From Candidatus Melainabacteria bacterium (GTDB lineage: Bacteria > Cyanobacteriota > Vampirovibrionia > Obscuribacterales > Obscuribacteraceae): a stretch of 64,000 nucleotides of DNA. This document shows positions 45,512 to 54,087 of the stretch, in pieces (the first letter of the stretch is position 1; every line of letters begins with the position of its first letter). The notes below the pieces were generated by a model. That model ran no database searches and was not told where the DNA came from. It saw nothing but the letters and a program-made list of their open reading frames with translations. The DNA lies in contig JAFKGK010000003.1 in assembly GCA_017307165.1 (NCBI GenBank), positions 124,001 through 188,000 on the forward strand, read 5' to 3'. The position numbers and the translations under genes were made by a program.

Positions 45512-45844
45512 CTACTGCACTCTCTTTTCCAGACCCTTTTTCTGGATCTTGACACTGATGCGATTGAGATCTTTTTCGATATCAGTGATGTTTTTGTAGC
45601 TTAGTTTGCCACCATTTTTGTCGCGCATCTTGGCTTCGCGGTCATATACATCACGCAAGTCATCACGCAAATGATTGGCCTCTTTTAGAGTTAGATCACC
45701 ACGGCGTTGAGCTGTGTTTATCTTTTGCTTGAGTATGTTCTGGCGTTGGGTAATGGTCAACTTACGTGCTTCAGCAGGGGAGCTGAGAGCAAACTGACCG
45801 GCCAGGAGCATCCCTGCCAATAGAGCAACCGTCAACCTCTTCAT
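45512..45844 (-). CDS. Small secreted helical protein (LRxDL family)
   Basis: 110 residues. A signal peptide (LLAGMLLAGQFALSSPAEA) is followed by a helical domain with INTAQRRGDLTLKEANHLRDDL and IEKDLNRISVKIQKKGLEKRV. It matches 28047-28403 almost end to end and more loosely the two copies in 24615-25601. AAGGAGG precedes the ATG. First gene of the P20 transcript, before the patatin gene. Confidence 0.78.
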   Translation of the reverse strand: MKRLTVALLAGMLLAGQFALSSPAEARKLTITQRQNILKQKINTAQRRGDLTLKEANHLRDDLRDVYDREAKMRDKNGGKLSYKNITDIEKDLNRISVKIQKKGLEKRVQ

Positions 45845-45881
45845 AAAAACCTCCTTTAAATCGACAACCGACTCAAGAGGA

Positions 45882-45906
45882 GACTGCCGGATCTATGCGA
45901 AGTTCC
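45882..45906 (-). promoter_or_regulatory. ECF-type promoter P20
   Basis: Minus-strand GGAAC at 45906-45902 (in CGGGAACTT), 17 nt, GTC at 45884-45882, 38 nt before the ATG at 45844. Confidence 0.75.
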
Positions 45907-45917
45907 CGGAGAGATTT

Positions 45918-47219
45918 TTAGTAGTTTTGGGGATAACCACCGCCACCATTGGGATAGCCGCCACCGTTCGGATAACCGCCACCGGCATAGCCGCCACCAT
46001 TAAAACCCTGACCGCCTGCTATCGATACCGGGGCATCAAGCTGGATAGTCATTGGAGTGCCAGCCGTGATATTGACGTCTTTGCCTTTGCGGAGCAAAAG
46101 CGATTGAGCAACACCGACCGTGCCGCCGATAGCTGTACCTGACCAGGCGCCAGCGCCTACGCCGCGTCCACCACCAGCGATAGCTCCTACGGCAGTGCCG
46201 AGGGCAGCCCCGGTACCTGCTCCGATTGCGCCTCTAATAGCACCCTGACCGACTTTGGTCTTCCAGGTCTCGCCTTTTACGGTGTCTCCGTCTCCGGCAT
46301 ATTTGCCGATACCGCCGACCAGGTGAGCTGAGATTGGGGTCTCTACTCCATCGGGAGTACGCAGACGGTTAAATTTGATATTGAGCTCTCCTGTCCTGCC
46401 GAGCCTACGGCCAGCTTCGGCGTCGGTGACAGTGCCCATGACCACTGATCCGATCGGGATGGAGGAGTCGCCCAGCATGACTGCCTGGCTGACCTGAGCC
46501 TGGATTATGTCACCAGCTTTGGCTACTTGAGTCGAGATACCCGATGAAAGAGTGATAGGAATATTGAGGCCGGCAGGAGCGTAGGTCACTCGGCCTTGAT
46601 ACTGTCCGCCGCCCATGGGAGGTTGGCCGCCATAATTGGGCTGCCCGCCGTATTGAGGCGGGGGAGAATTTTGTCCCCAGCGTTGCGTAGCGCCTTGATA
46701 ACTTGCTTGCTGTGCAGGAGGCTGATTGTTTGGATTATAAGCGGCTTGTTGCTGGGGCGGTGCAGCCTGGGCTTGCGGTGCCGAAGAATAATAATCCCCA
46801 GACAATTGGGACACATAGCTGTTGATACTTGCTTGATCCTGCATGGAATTGCGCAGGGAATCCGCCCATTGCTTGGCCAGAAGGGCCGGGGTCGTATTAG
46901 ATGCCTTGGCGCTGGCACTATCTACGGTGACTACTTGATAGCCTCCTAGAGTGACTACCGGCACGCCTTTTACATAGGTGATATTGACTGCAGCTGGTGT
47001 TTTGTCCTTAGCTGCCACCAGAGCGTTGTCCAGGTTTTGTTGGATCACTTCGGCTCTTTTTTCGGCGGTCATACCGCCAGCCGCGGGGACAGAAAAGACG
47101 CTAGTGCCTGCAACTCTGATCTGATTGTCTTGAGCCAATGCCGAAAGCGGAGTGAAAGCAAGCAGTGTCTGGCTCAGCAAAAGCGCGCTGGCGACCTTTT
47201 TAACGTCTTTCGATATCAT
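45918..47219 (-). CDS. Secreted protein with TrbI-like beta domain and glycine zipper
   Basis: 433 residues. A signal peptide (SALLLSQTLLAFTPLSALA) is followed by an Ala/Val-rich domain, a low-complexity Gln/Pro/Gly linker (about 150-210), a beta domain resembling the conserved core of TrbI/VirB10-like proteins (GDIIQAQVSQAV, SIPIGSVVMGTVTDAEAGRR, GELNIKFNRL), a glycine zipper (GAIGAGTGAALGTAVGAIAG) and a GGGYP repeat tail. No conjugation genes are nearby, so an envelope structural role is more likely than conjugation. Confidence 0.75.
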   Translation of the reverse strand: MISKDVKKVASALLLSQTLLAFTPLSALAQDNQIRVAGTSVFSVPAAGGMTAEKRAEVIQQNLDNALVAAKDKTPAAVNITYVKGVPVVTLGGYQVVTVDSASAKASNTTPALLAKQWADSLRNSMQDQASINSYVSQLSGDYYSSAPQAQAAPPQQQAAYNPNNQPPAQQASYQGATQRWGQNSPPPQYGGQPNYGGQPPMGGGQYQGRVTYAPAGLNIPITLSSGISTQVAKAGDIIQAQVSQAVMLGDSSIPIGSVVMGTVTDAEAGRRLGRTGELNIKFNRLRTPDGVETPISAHLVGGIGKYAGDGDTVKGETWKTKVGQGAIRGAIGAGTGAALGTAVGAIAGGGRGVGAGAWSGTAIGGTVGVAQSLLLRKGKDVNITAGTPMTIQLDAPVSIAGGQGFNGGGYAGGGYPNGGGYPNGGGGYPQNY

Positions 47220-47289
47220 CTCTCTATACCTTAATGCTGCTGGATACTGATAAATAGGGGATTGTCCGCTTTAAGCAAACAGACGGTAT

Positions 47290-47315
47290 GACCGTTGAAA
47301 GTTTACCAATGTTCC
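47290..47315 (-). promoter_or_regulatory. Variant ECF-type promoter with 18-nt spacer
   Basis: Minus-strand GGAAC at 47315-47311 (in GTGGGAAC), 18 nt, GTC at 47292-47290, 71 nt before the TrbI-like gene. Confidence 0.5.
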
Positions 47316-47376
47316 CACACAATTGTCTTGGATCAGCCCTGACCCTATTAATACTGGGGTTCTTGCAAAGTGGAAA

Positions 47377-48168
47377 ATGCCTATGACATGCTTTATGCCG
47401 GATGCCTTTCTTGATAAAAGAGTTTTCATAACCGGGGCCTCTCGTGGGATTGGCCGTGCTTGTGCTCTGGCCTTCAAAGATCTTGGCGCCAAGGTCTATG
47501 CCACCTGTCGTGATCTTACCGGACTGGCTTTTCTCGGTCTGCCTGATGATCAGGTTTTTTCTCTTGATATGCGCGACCTTGAGGCAGTGGAGGCATTTAG
47601 TCGCCTAAATGCGGTAAAGCTGGCAGATATCCTGATCAATAATGCCGGTACTTATATAAGTCATGAAATGATCGGGCATTCTCTGTCTGATTGGAGGCGA
47701 GTCTTTGCAATCAATCTGGACAGTGCAATGTTATTGATGCAATCTGCAGCCATGGGGATGAAAGAGCGAAAATTTGGCAGAATCATAAATATCTCGAGTA
47801 TTTCGGGCCGGCAAGCCGAAGCTTTTGGAGGCGCCTATTCGGCATCCAAATTTGCCATGATCGGAATGACTCAGGCTCTGGCTCTGGAAACGGCGCAGTA
47901 CGGCGTCACTGCAAATTGCATCTGTCCCGGCTGGGTAGAGACTGATTTGGCAGTGGAGCAGATAACTGACCCAGAATGGTGTCGGCTCAACCAATTGCCT
48001 GCTGAGCAATCGCTAGACCTGATCCGATTTTCGATACCGCAGCAAAAAATGGTTGCTCCTTCAGAGGTTGCGGGTCTAGCCGTGTATCTAGCATCCGAAG
48101 CCGCCCGACCGATCACCGGTCAAGCCATCAATATCTGTGGTGGGCTGTCCATCCACGAATTAGTGTAG
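47377..48168 (+). CDS. Short-chain dehydrogenase/reductase
   Basis: 263 residues from the ATG at 47377 (in-frame ATGs at 47383 and 47395 are alternatives; ribosome site weak). Classical SDR motifs: TGASRGIGRA, NNAG, catalytic Ser in ISSISG, YSASK and the C-terminal ITGQAINICGG. FabG-like length and ending suggest an NAD(P)H-dependent oxo-reductase. The substrate is unknown. It is followed 31 nt later by pgeF. Confidence 0.87.
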   Translation: MPMTCFMPDAFLDKRVFITGASRGIGRACALAFKDLGAKVYATCRDLTGLAFLGLPDDQVFSLDMRDLEAVEAFSRLNAVKLADILINNAGTYISHEMIGHSLSDWRRVFAINLDSAMLLMQSAAMGMKERKFGRIINISSISGRQAEAFGGAYSASKFAMIGMTQALALETAQYGVTANCICPGWVETDLAVEQITDPEWCRLNQLPAEQSLDLIRFSIPQQKMVAPSEVAGLAVYLASEAARPITGQAINICGGLSIHELV

Positions 48169-48199
48169 ATTTTTTATGATGTAGAGCTACAATAAAACC

Positions 48200-49144
48200 A
48201 TGCTACAGAGTAAACAAAAAATGCCTATCGATGAGCTCCTACGGAGATCTCGCCAGACTTGCTCTTTTGTCGCGTGTGACCTAGATACTCCTGGGGGTGA
48301 GAGCCTCGGGCTATTGCAGGCACCGTCTTTGATACCGCACGCCGGCCTGATCCATTGCTTTACCACCAGACATGGTGGCTCGTCTCCTGCTCCTTATGAT
48401 ACCTTCAATCTGGGTCGTAATCTGCCTGACGATTACCTCAAGTCACTTGCACTAGCCAATCGGCATTTGTTGTTGGAGACTCTTGGTTTGGCCGATGTAT
48501 TCGACCATTTAAAAGTCCCTTCTCAAGTCCACTCCGGCAATGTTTTGATCGTAGATGCCGATGGGGCTCGTAATGAGTCTCTGGACTTGTCCAATCTCGA
48601 CGGCCTGGTTACCAATGTGGTCAGGACACCTCTGCTCCTTCATTTTGCTGATTGCGTGCCGGTTATGATCTTTGATCCGGTCCGAAGAGTCCTCGGTATC
48701 GTCCATGCCGGCTGGCGAGGCACCGCTAAAGCAATTGCATTTAGGGCCGCTCAATATATGGTGGAGCAACTCGACTGCAAGGCCGAGGACATGGTTGCAG
48801 CCGTCGGTCCGGCCATCGGCACCTGCTGCTATCCGACCGGTCCCGAAGTAGAAAGTGGATTGATCGACGCTCTTGCTGAGGTCTCTAATCTATCTGGTCA
48901 CGATATCGATATGAGTGAGGTCGCTCGTGCTGCTTGTGGTCCAGATGGTTTGATAATTAGGCATGAGTCGCCTCAGCCCAGGCCTGATCTCAAGGCTTTC
49001 AATGCCCTGCAGCTACTTTCCGCTGGGATTGAGACTGTTGATGTCAGTGATTTATGCACTAGCTGCCGACCAGATCTATTTTTTTCACACCGTCAATCGG
49101 GCGGCTTAACCGGACGTCAGGGAGCACTTGCTTGTTTGGTTTAA
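48200..49144 (+). CDS. pgeF: PgeF/YfiH-family multicopper-type (LACC1-like) enzyme
   Basis: 314 residues. The family motifs are clear: FTTRHGGSS near the start, HSGNV, ADCVPV, HAGWRGT (the His-Cys-His metal-site core), GPAIGTCCY and a C-terminal FFSHRQSGGLTGRQGA. Members include the peptidoglycan-editing factor and purine nucleoside-active LACC1 proteins; older databases call them polyphenol oxidase. Cytoplasmic. The N-terminal ~40 residues are extra to the core. Confidence 0.9.
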   Translation: MLQSKQKMPIDELLRRSRQTCSFVACDLDTPGGESLGLLQAPSLIPHAGLIHCFTTRHGGSSPAPYDTFNLGRNLPDDYLKSLALANRHLLLETLGLADVFDHLKVPSQVHSGNVLIVDADGARNESLDLSNLDGLVTNVVRTPLLLHFADCVPVMIFDPVRRVLGIVHAGWRGTAKAIAFRAAQYMVEQLDCKAEDMVAAVGPAIGTCCYPTGPEVESGLIDALAEVSNLSGHDIDMSEVARAACGPDGLIIRHESPQPRPDLKAFNALQLLSAGIETVDVSDLCTSCRPDLFFSHRQSGGLTGRQGALACLV

Positions 49145-49153
49145 AATAGAGCC

Positions 49154-51121
49154 ATGCACGCTCCAGAGCTCCACAAAATCGTCGCCCTGGCGGCTTCAAT
49201 GCTAGTCGTGAGCGCATACTGCGGCTCAATGCCTGTTTGTGCAGCAGGAGAAGAGGCTCTGCAGGCCACGCCTCTTTTATTGCCTGGTCTCAAGCCCGAA
49301 GTGTCTAATAAGACTAAGCCGCCGGTCAATCAAGCCCAAGTGCGCATCCCTAGACCGGGTGAGGTTAAGCAAGAATCTCAGGCGCGTATTCCAAGACCGG
49401 GTGAGGTTAAGCAAGAATCTCAGGCGCGTATTCCAAGACCGGGCGAGATAAAGCAAGACACTCCGCCACCAATTGCCAGGCCAGGCGAGATACAGCAGGA
49501 TGTAGCGGCGCCCAAGCCTGCACCTGCGCCTGCTCATGCACCTGGTCCTATAAAAGACCAATATCCAGCAATAGGCAATCTAGAGTCGATCACTCTAGGT
49601 CAGCCCCATCCAGATCTGAGGATTGAGGATCGCTTGGCGGATCTAGAACAATCTATCTTTAAAAAAACCTTTCCCAATGACAGTCTTTTTGATCGTACAG
49701 AACGCCTAAAGCGCACCATAATTGGTGCTGATGCCTCAGATGTGCCATCAAGTCTCAATTCCAATAATAACTGGATCGACGATCCCCACCCAGCTTTGGA
49801 GTCAGCCCAGGAAGTGCATTATCTTGATGCAATTGCTGCACTGCCCGAAAACAATGAGTCTGTGAGCGCCAAAGAAGCCTCGCAGTTTCTTTTTAACCTC
49901 ATCAATAACGAACGAAAGAATTATGGTTTGCAGGGGCTGGCTAACGATGATCTAGCCGATAAGATGTCACTGCATATGGTGCAAGATCTCGTGCGTCGAG
50001 ATACTCTCTCTCATTACGACGCCAAAGGAGATAATCCAGATCGCAGGCTGACTCTTTTGGATGGAGCAGATGCCGTTTCGGAGAGCGTCACATCCTGCAA
50101 GATGCGACAAGCTGGTATACGTAAACTGACACGTGCAGCTATGGCCGAGACGCTCAAGATATTTCTCAGTCGGCAGGACGATCGTGATGCCATTCTCAAT
50201 GCCGACGCTAGTCATCTATCGGTCTCATCAATGCCTTCTCAGGATGGAGGCAAGGTCTACACAGTCATGGAGATAATCACACGACATAGTCTAATGTTGC
50301 CGGTGCCCAAGGAGATGCGTCTTGGCGAAAAGCTAGACCTCAAAGGGGTGGTGCAAGCGCCATTCAATTTTGATAAGATCACCATCGCCTGGGAGGCTGA
50401 AAACCCTGATGCTGGCAACAGTGTAGCGGATGATAGCGAAGAAGCACTGCCATATTTTCCGCCCCTGGACTATATTGCATTTAGCAATCGCTCCGAGCAA
50501 AATCACGATCGGGCGATCGCGGCACTCAAAGTCGTGGGGATGGCAGCAGCGATCGCTGGGGGGCTCTTTATCCCGCCTGTTGCCCTGGCAGCGCCACTCA
50601 TAGCTGTAGCAGGATCTGGTGGCGAGGTCAAACCTATTTCTGATATCCCTATCAAAGGTGGTATCAGAGTCGATGGCGGCGAATTTAGCGGTCGCATAAC
50701 TTTGTCAAATGATAACAAGCCTGGTTTGTACTACGTGACTGTTTGGGCCAATATCGCACGTGGTCAAAAGTCTTTTCCGGTCTCCAGGCGCGTGATCAGG
50801 GTAGTCGATACCAATATGCTCGACAATCCAGGGGATCAATTTGCTGGCAATGAAAAAGTCGAAGCCAAGCTCGAAAACCCAGAAGAAGAAAGGCGCAAAG
50901 AGAAAGAGCGACAATTGCAGGCCAAAAAAGAGGCCAAGATAAAAGAAAAGCTCGAAAAAGAAGCCAGGGACAGGCAAGAGCAAGAGGATAAGGAAAGACA
51001 GAAGAGACAGGAGCAAGAGGATAAGATAAAGAAAGAGATCGAAGACCATAGCAAAGGCGAAGCAAAGAAGAACGACGATGACAAGAAAGCCGATGAGAAA
51101 GAAAACGATGAAAAAGACTGA
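49154..51121 (+). CDS. Secreted CAP-domain protein with tandem repeats
   Basis: 655 residues. A signal peptide (about 1-32) is followed by a repeat region RIPRPGEVKQESQA of four units, a Pro/Ala linker, a helical part, and a CAP/SCP-like domain around 235-380 (FLFNLINNERKNYGLQGL, LSHYDAKGDNP). A hydrophobic glycine/alanine stretch and a beta domain follow. The last ~80 residues are almost only Lys, Glu, Asp, Gln and Arg, predicting a long charged helix. CAP proteins act outside the cell; the activity here is unknown. It overlaps the next gene by 14 nt. Confidence 0.82.
   Translation: MHAPELHKIVALAASMLVVSAYCGSMPVCAAGEEALQATPLLLPGLKPEVSNKTKPPVNQAQVRIPRPGEVKQESQARIPRPGEVKQESQARIPRPGEIKQDTPPPIARPGEIQQDVAAPKPAPAPAHAPGPIKDQYPAIGNLESITLGQPHPDLRIEDRLADLEQSIFKKTFPNDSLFDRTERLKRTIIGADASDVPSSLNSNNNWIDDPHPALESAQEVHYLDAIAALPENNESVSAKEASQFLFNLINNERKNYGLQGLANDDLADKMSLHMVQDLVRRDTLSHYDAKGDNPDRRLTLLDGADAVSESVTSCKMRQAGIRKLTRAAMAETLKIFLSRQDDRDAILNADASHLSVSSMPSQDGGKVYTVMEIITRHSLMLPVPKEMRLGEKLDLKGVVQAPFNFDKITIAWEAENPDAGNSVADDSEEALPYFPPLDYIAFSNRSEQNHDRAIAALKVVGMAAAIAGGLFIPPVALAAPLIAVAGSGGEVKPISDIPIKGGIRVDGGEFSGRITLSNDNKPGLYYVTVWANIARGQKSFPVSRRVIRVVDTNMLDNPGDQFAGNEKVEAKLENPEEERRKEKERQLQAKKEAKIKEKLEKEARDRQEQEDKERQKRQEQEDKIKKEIEDHSKGEAKKNDDDKKADEKENDEKD
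49343..49501 (+). repeat. 42-bp tandem coding repeat
   Basis: Units of 42 bp at 49343, 49385 and 49427 plus a shorter fourth code for RIPRPGEVKQESQA-type repeats. The first and second units are almost identical at the DNA level. Confidence 0.85.
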
Positions 51122-52181
51122 GATTGGTCTGGCTACTTGTCTTTCACTGGGGCTTTTGGCTACTTCAAGTTTGCCGACAATCGCCCAGGCCGATCCCAAT
51201 GCAATGCCTATGCCTGTTCCTGTTCCTGTTCTTGCGGGTGGTCGAGGTGGGCAATATGTGGACAATCATGGTTTTGATACTTATGGCCGATCCCATCAAA
51301 TGGCGCCGATTGGTGCTCCGGTTTTACAAGGCGGTACAGGCTCTACTACTCTGCGAACAGGGACCGACTCTACTACTTTGCAGGCAGGCACTGAGTCGAC
51401 CACACTGCAAGCAGGTACAGATGCCGCATTGATTCAGGCAGGCATAGAGAAAAAATCCAAACCGCTCAATATCTTGTTTATTGTTGATGGGTCGCGCAGC
51501 ATGATCGAAAAACTCGATGGTGCCACTCAGCGTATCGACGCCGCCAAAATGGTTTTGCAGCGCGCTCTCAATCGCATACCAACAGACGTCAATCTCGGTC
51601 TGCGAGTCTTTGGACAGGGGTACGAAAACCATAAGCGATCTATGTTTGCACTGACTGGTGCCAGCTTGTTTTCGGAATGCGAAAATACAGCACTCTGGGT
51701 ACCAATCGAGCGTAGTAATCGGCGGGCCATCCTGGAGAAGGTCAGGCAAATCAAGCCATATGGCATGACACCACTGGCGGAGTCGATCAGGCAGGCTGCC
51801 CAGAGAGATTTTAGGGGGCTCGATGGCGATAATGTCATCATCCTCATCACCGATGGTGCTGATACCTGCGGCGGTGATCCATGCAAGGAGATCGCTCAAT
51901 TGCCTTTGTACGGCATCAAGATAAAAGTAGACGTGGTCGGTCTAGACTTGCACCAAGATCCAGCGGCAAGGAGACAACTGGACTGCATAGCCAAGACTTC
52001 TGGAGGCAAGTATTATGATGCCAAGACAAGCGCGGATCTGATCAACAGTGTCTCAGCCAGTGTGAGCAAGGCCATCGAAGGACGCGTGATCATGCGTCCG
52101 CAGTCTGGCAATGGCAAGGTAATAAATTATGAATCGCCCATCGATATGGTACCGATCGAGCCGATGAAGCAATTGGACTAA
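51108..52181 (+). CDS. Secreted VWA-domain protein with TT/LQAG repeats
   Basis: 357 residues from the ATG at 51108, inside the end of the CAP gene. A signal peptide (GLATCLSLGLLATSSLPTIAQA) is followed by three to four short repeats of the form GTxSTTLQAG (about 80-115) and a VWA domain with the metal-site motif DGSRS, then TPLAESI and ITDGADTCGGDPC. It resembles Ca-activated-chloride-channel-like VWA proteins. Probably co-expressed with the CAP protein. Confidence 0.83.
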   Translation: MKKTEIGLATCLSLGLLATSSLPTIAQADPNAMPMPVPVPVLAGGRGGQYVDNHGFDTYGRSHQMAPIGAPVLQGGTGSTTLRTGTDSTTLQAGTESTTLQAGTDAALIQAGIEKKSKPLNILFIVDGSRSMIEKLDGATQRIDAAKMVLQRALNRIPTDVNLGLRVFGQGYENHKRSMFALTGASLFSECENTALWVPIERSNRRAILEKVRQIKPYGMTPLAESIRQAAQRDFRGLDGDNVIILITDGADTCGGDPCKEIAQLPLYGIKIKVDVVGLDLHQDPAARRQLDCIAKTSGGKYYDAKTSADLINSVSASVSKAIEGRVIMRPQSGNGKVINYESPIDMVPIEPMKQLD

Positions 52182-52221
52182 AATTTTTTGACTTGGCCTA
52201 AATATTTATCGTGCCTAAAAA

Positions 52222-52250
52222 AAAGCGCCGTTTTTGCGGCGCTTTCTTTG
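52222..52250. terminator. Bidirectional terminator
   Basis: A 9-bp GC-rich stem (52222-52230 with 52237-52245) flanked by A and T runs, between the convergent VWA and nuoM genes. Confidence 0.85.
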
Positions 52251-52278
52251 GTTTTTTGATTTTAGTTTTTTAGATTAC

Positions 52279-53853
52279 TTAGTGCACTTGCTTTTCTGGG
52301 TCTTGTTGCTGATTGGTATCAAAACCGATCTCGATGTGCTCCTTGGCTTCAGCAGCCATCTTGTCCGAGATGGGCTGATAGTAGCGAGTGAGCACGGCGG
52401 GATAAACACCTAGAGCGAGGATCGAGAAAGAAAGCGTATAGGCTACGATCTTTTCAGTAGTAGTGGCATCATGCAAATGCCCCTTCCACTTAGGCAATTC
52501 TTCGCCGTAAAAGAGTTTTTTGAGCAGCCAGAGCATGTAGCCTGCGGTCAAGATGACCCCAGTGCAAGCTAGATAGATCCACCCCTGTACCATGCCTCCC
52601 TTGGAGATCCACTCTGCCATGGGCGAGGTGAAAGCGCCATAAAAGATCGTAACTTCTGCGACAAAACCAGAGAGTCCGGGCAGACCAAGGTTGGCCATGC
52701 AGCCGAGCATCCAGAAATAAAAGAGAGTGGGCATTTGCTTGGCGAGACCGCCGCCGATCTCCGCCAATTGTCTGGTGTGAGTGCGCTCGTAGACTGCACC
52801 GACCAAAAAGAACAAGAGGGCAGAGATGACACCGTGCGAGACCATCTGGAAGATAGCACCGTTGAGGGCGCCGGAAGAGAGCGATGCTACGCCGAGGAGA
52901 ACAAAGCCCATGTGAGATACAGAAGATAGAGCGATGATCCGCTTCATATCTTGTTGTACCAGGCAGGCCGCTGCTGCCCAGACTATGTTAAATGCACCCA
53001 GGGCCATGATCTGCGGACCGTAGTCGATGAAGAAATACGGAAAAAAGCCGAGGCAGATGCGTACCAGTCCATAAGAGCCCATCTTGAGCAAGAGGCCGGC
53101 AAGGAGCATTGAAATAGGTGTGGGGGCTTCGACGTGAGCGTCTGGCAACCAGGTATGGAAGGGGAAGGAAGGCAATTTGATGATGAAGGCCAAAAAGAAC
53201 CCCAGGCATGACATGATCTGGATGTCACGTGGCAAGAGCGGAGTGAGGCTCGCGAGTTTGACCATGTCAAAGGTCGCACTGGCATTCATTTGCGAATACA
53301 TATAGACGAGGCTGGCGAGCATCAGAACGCCACCGAAAAATGTATAGATCAAAAACTTGAGTGCTGCATAACTACGGCGTGGACCGCCCCAGATGGCGAT
53401 CAAGAAGTACATAGGTACTAGCTCTAGCTCGTATACGATAAAAAATTGGAGCAAGTCCATCGAGATAAACACGCCCAATACCGAAAAGGTCAAGAGCATG
53501 AGCATACTGTAGTAAAGGCGAGGACGATTGTTGCCTATAGATGTAGAGGCGAGGATCGCCATCAATGTGACAAAGCCGGTCAATGCCACCATGGAAAGCG
53601 ACAGACCGTCAGCACCGACGAAGTATTCGACTGGAAAGGGATGCTTGAACCAGCTCAAACGCTCGACAAATTGGTATTCGCTAGCACGTGACAAGTCAAA
53701 TTGAGCGACCAGCCAGGCCGATACTGCAAATAGTGCACTACCGAAGCCGATAGCCATCTTGCGAGCCATGCCTTCTGGCGAGCAGGCAATAGCTAGGCAG
53801 CCGAGTAGCGGTACCAAGAGCAAGATACTCAATAAGTGTTGGGGTTCTGACAC
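52279..53853 (-). CDS. nuoM: NADH-quinone oxidoreductase subunit M
   Basis: 524 residues, about 14 membrane helices, antiporter-like family. The NuoM pattern is clear: Glu in YELELVPMYFLI, Lys in FHTWLPDAHVEAPTPISMLLAG, QQDMKRIIALSSVSHMGF and GLPGLSGFVAE. It forms part of the proton path of complex I. Start: GTG at 53853 with GGAG 6 nt upstream; the ORF reaches a TTG at 53865. Divergent from nuoL. No other nuo genes except nuoL in the window. Confidence 0.95.
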   Translation of the reverse strand: MSEPQHLLSILLLVPLLGCLAIACSPEGMARKMAIGFGSALFAVSAWLVAQFDLSRASEYQFVERLSWFKHPFPVEYFVGADGLSLSMVALTGFVTLMAILASTSIGNNRPRLYYSMLMLLTFSVLGVFISMDLLQFFIVYELELVPMYFLIAIWGGPRRSYAALKFLIYTFFGGVLMLASLVYMYSQMNASATFDMVKLASLTPLLPRDIQIMSCLGFFLAFIIKLPSFPFHTWLPDAHVEAPTPISMLLAGLLLKMGSYGLVRICLGFFPYFFIDYGPQIMALGAFNIVWAAAACLVQQDMKRIIALSSVSHMGFVLLGVASLSSGALNGAIFQMVSHGVISALLFFLVGAVYERTHTRQLAEIGGGLAKQMPTLFYFWMLGCMANLGLPGLSGFVAEVTIFYGAFTSPMAEWISKGGMVQGWIYLACTGVILTAGYMLWLLKKLFYGEELPKWKGHLHDATTTEKIVAYTLSFSILALGVYPAVLTRYYQPISDKMAAEAKEHIEIGFDTNQQQDPEKQVH

Positions 53854-53975
53854 AACTTTCTCCAAGTTTGATTACACTTTGGCTAAGAGTATAAATGGAT
53901 CACCCTCTGCATTTGGCGTTCTGCGGCTATTTTTAAAGAAAATTCTTCTCACAAAATTTCATTAATCCTAGGTTC

Positions 53976-54029
53976 GATTTTCAGCCCGAGTTTAGTACTC
54001 TTAGGCTGGCTAAGTGCTGATTTTCAGCC
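53976..54029. repeat. Direct repeat GATTTTCAGCC in the nuoM/nuoL spacer
   Basis: Two exact 11-bp copies (53976-53986 and 54019-54029) 43 nt apart in the 234-bp divergent spacer. Between them is AGGCTGGC, partly complementary to the repeat. They could be a regulator site. Confidence 0.55.
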
Positions 54030-54087
54030 TTGCCAAGTCAAGAGATATAGACTGACGATCTCACAATAGGTCTCAAGGAGATACATT

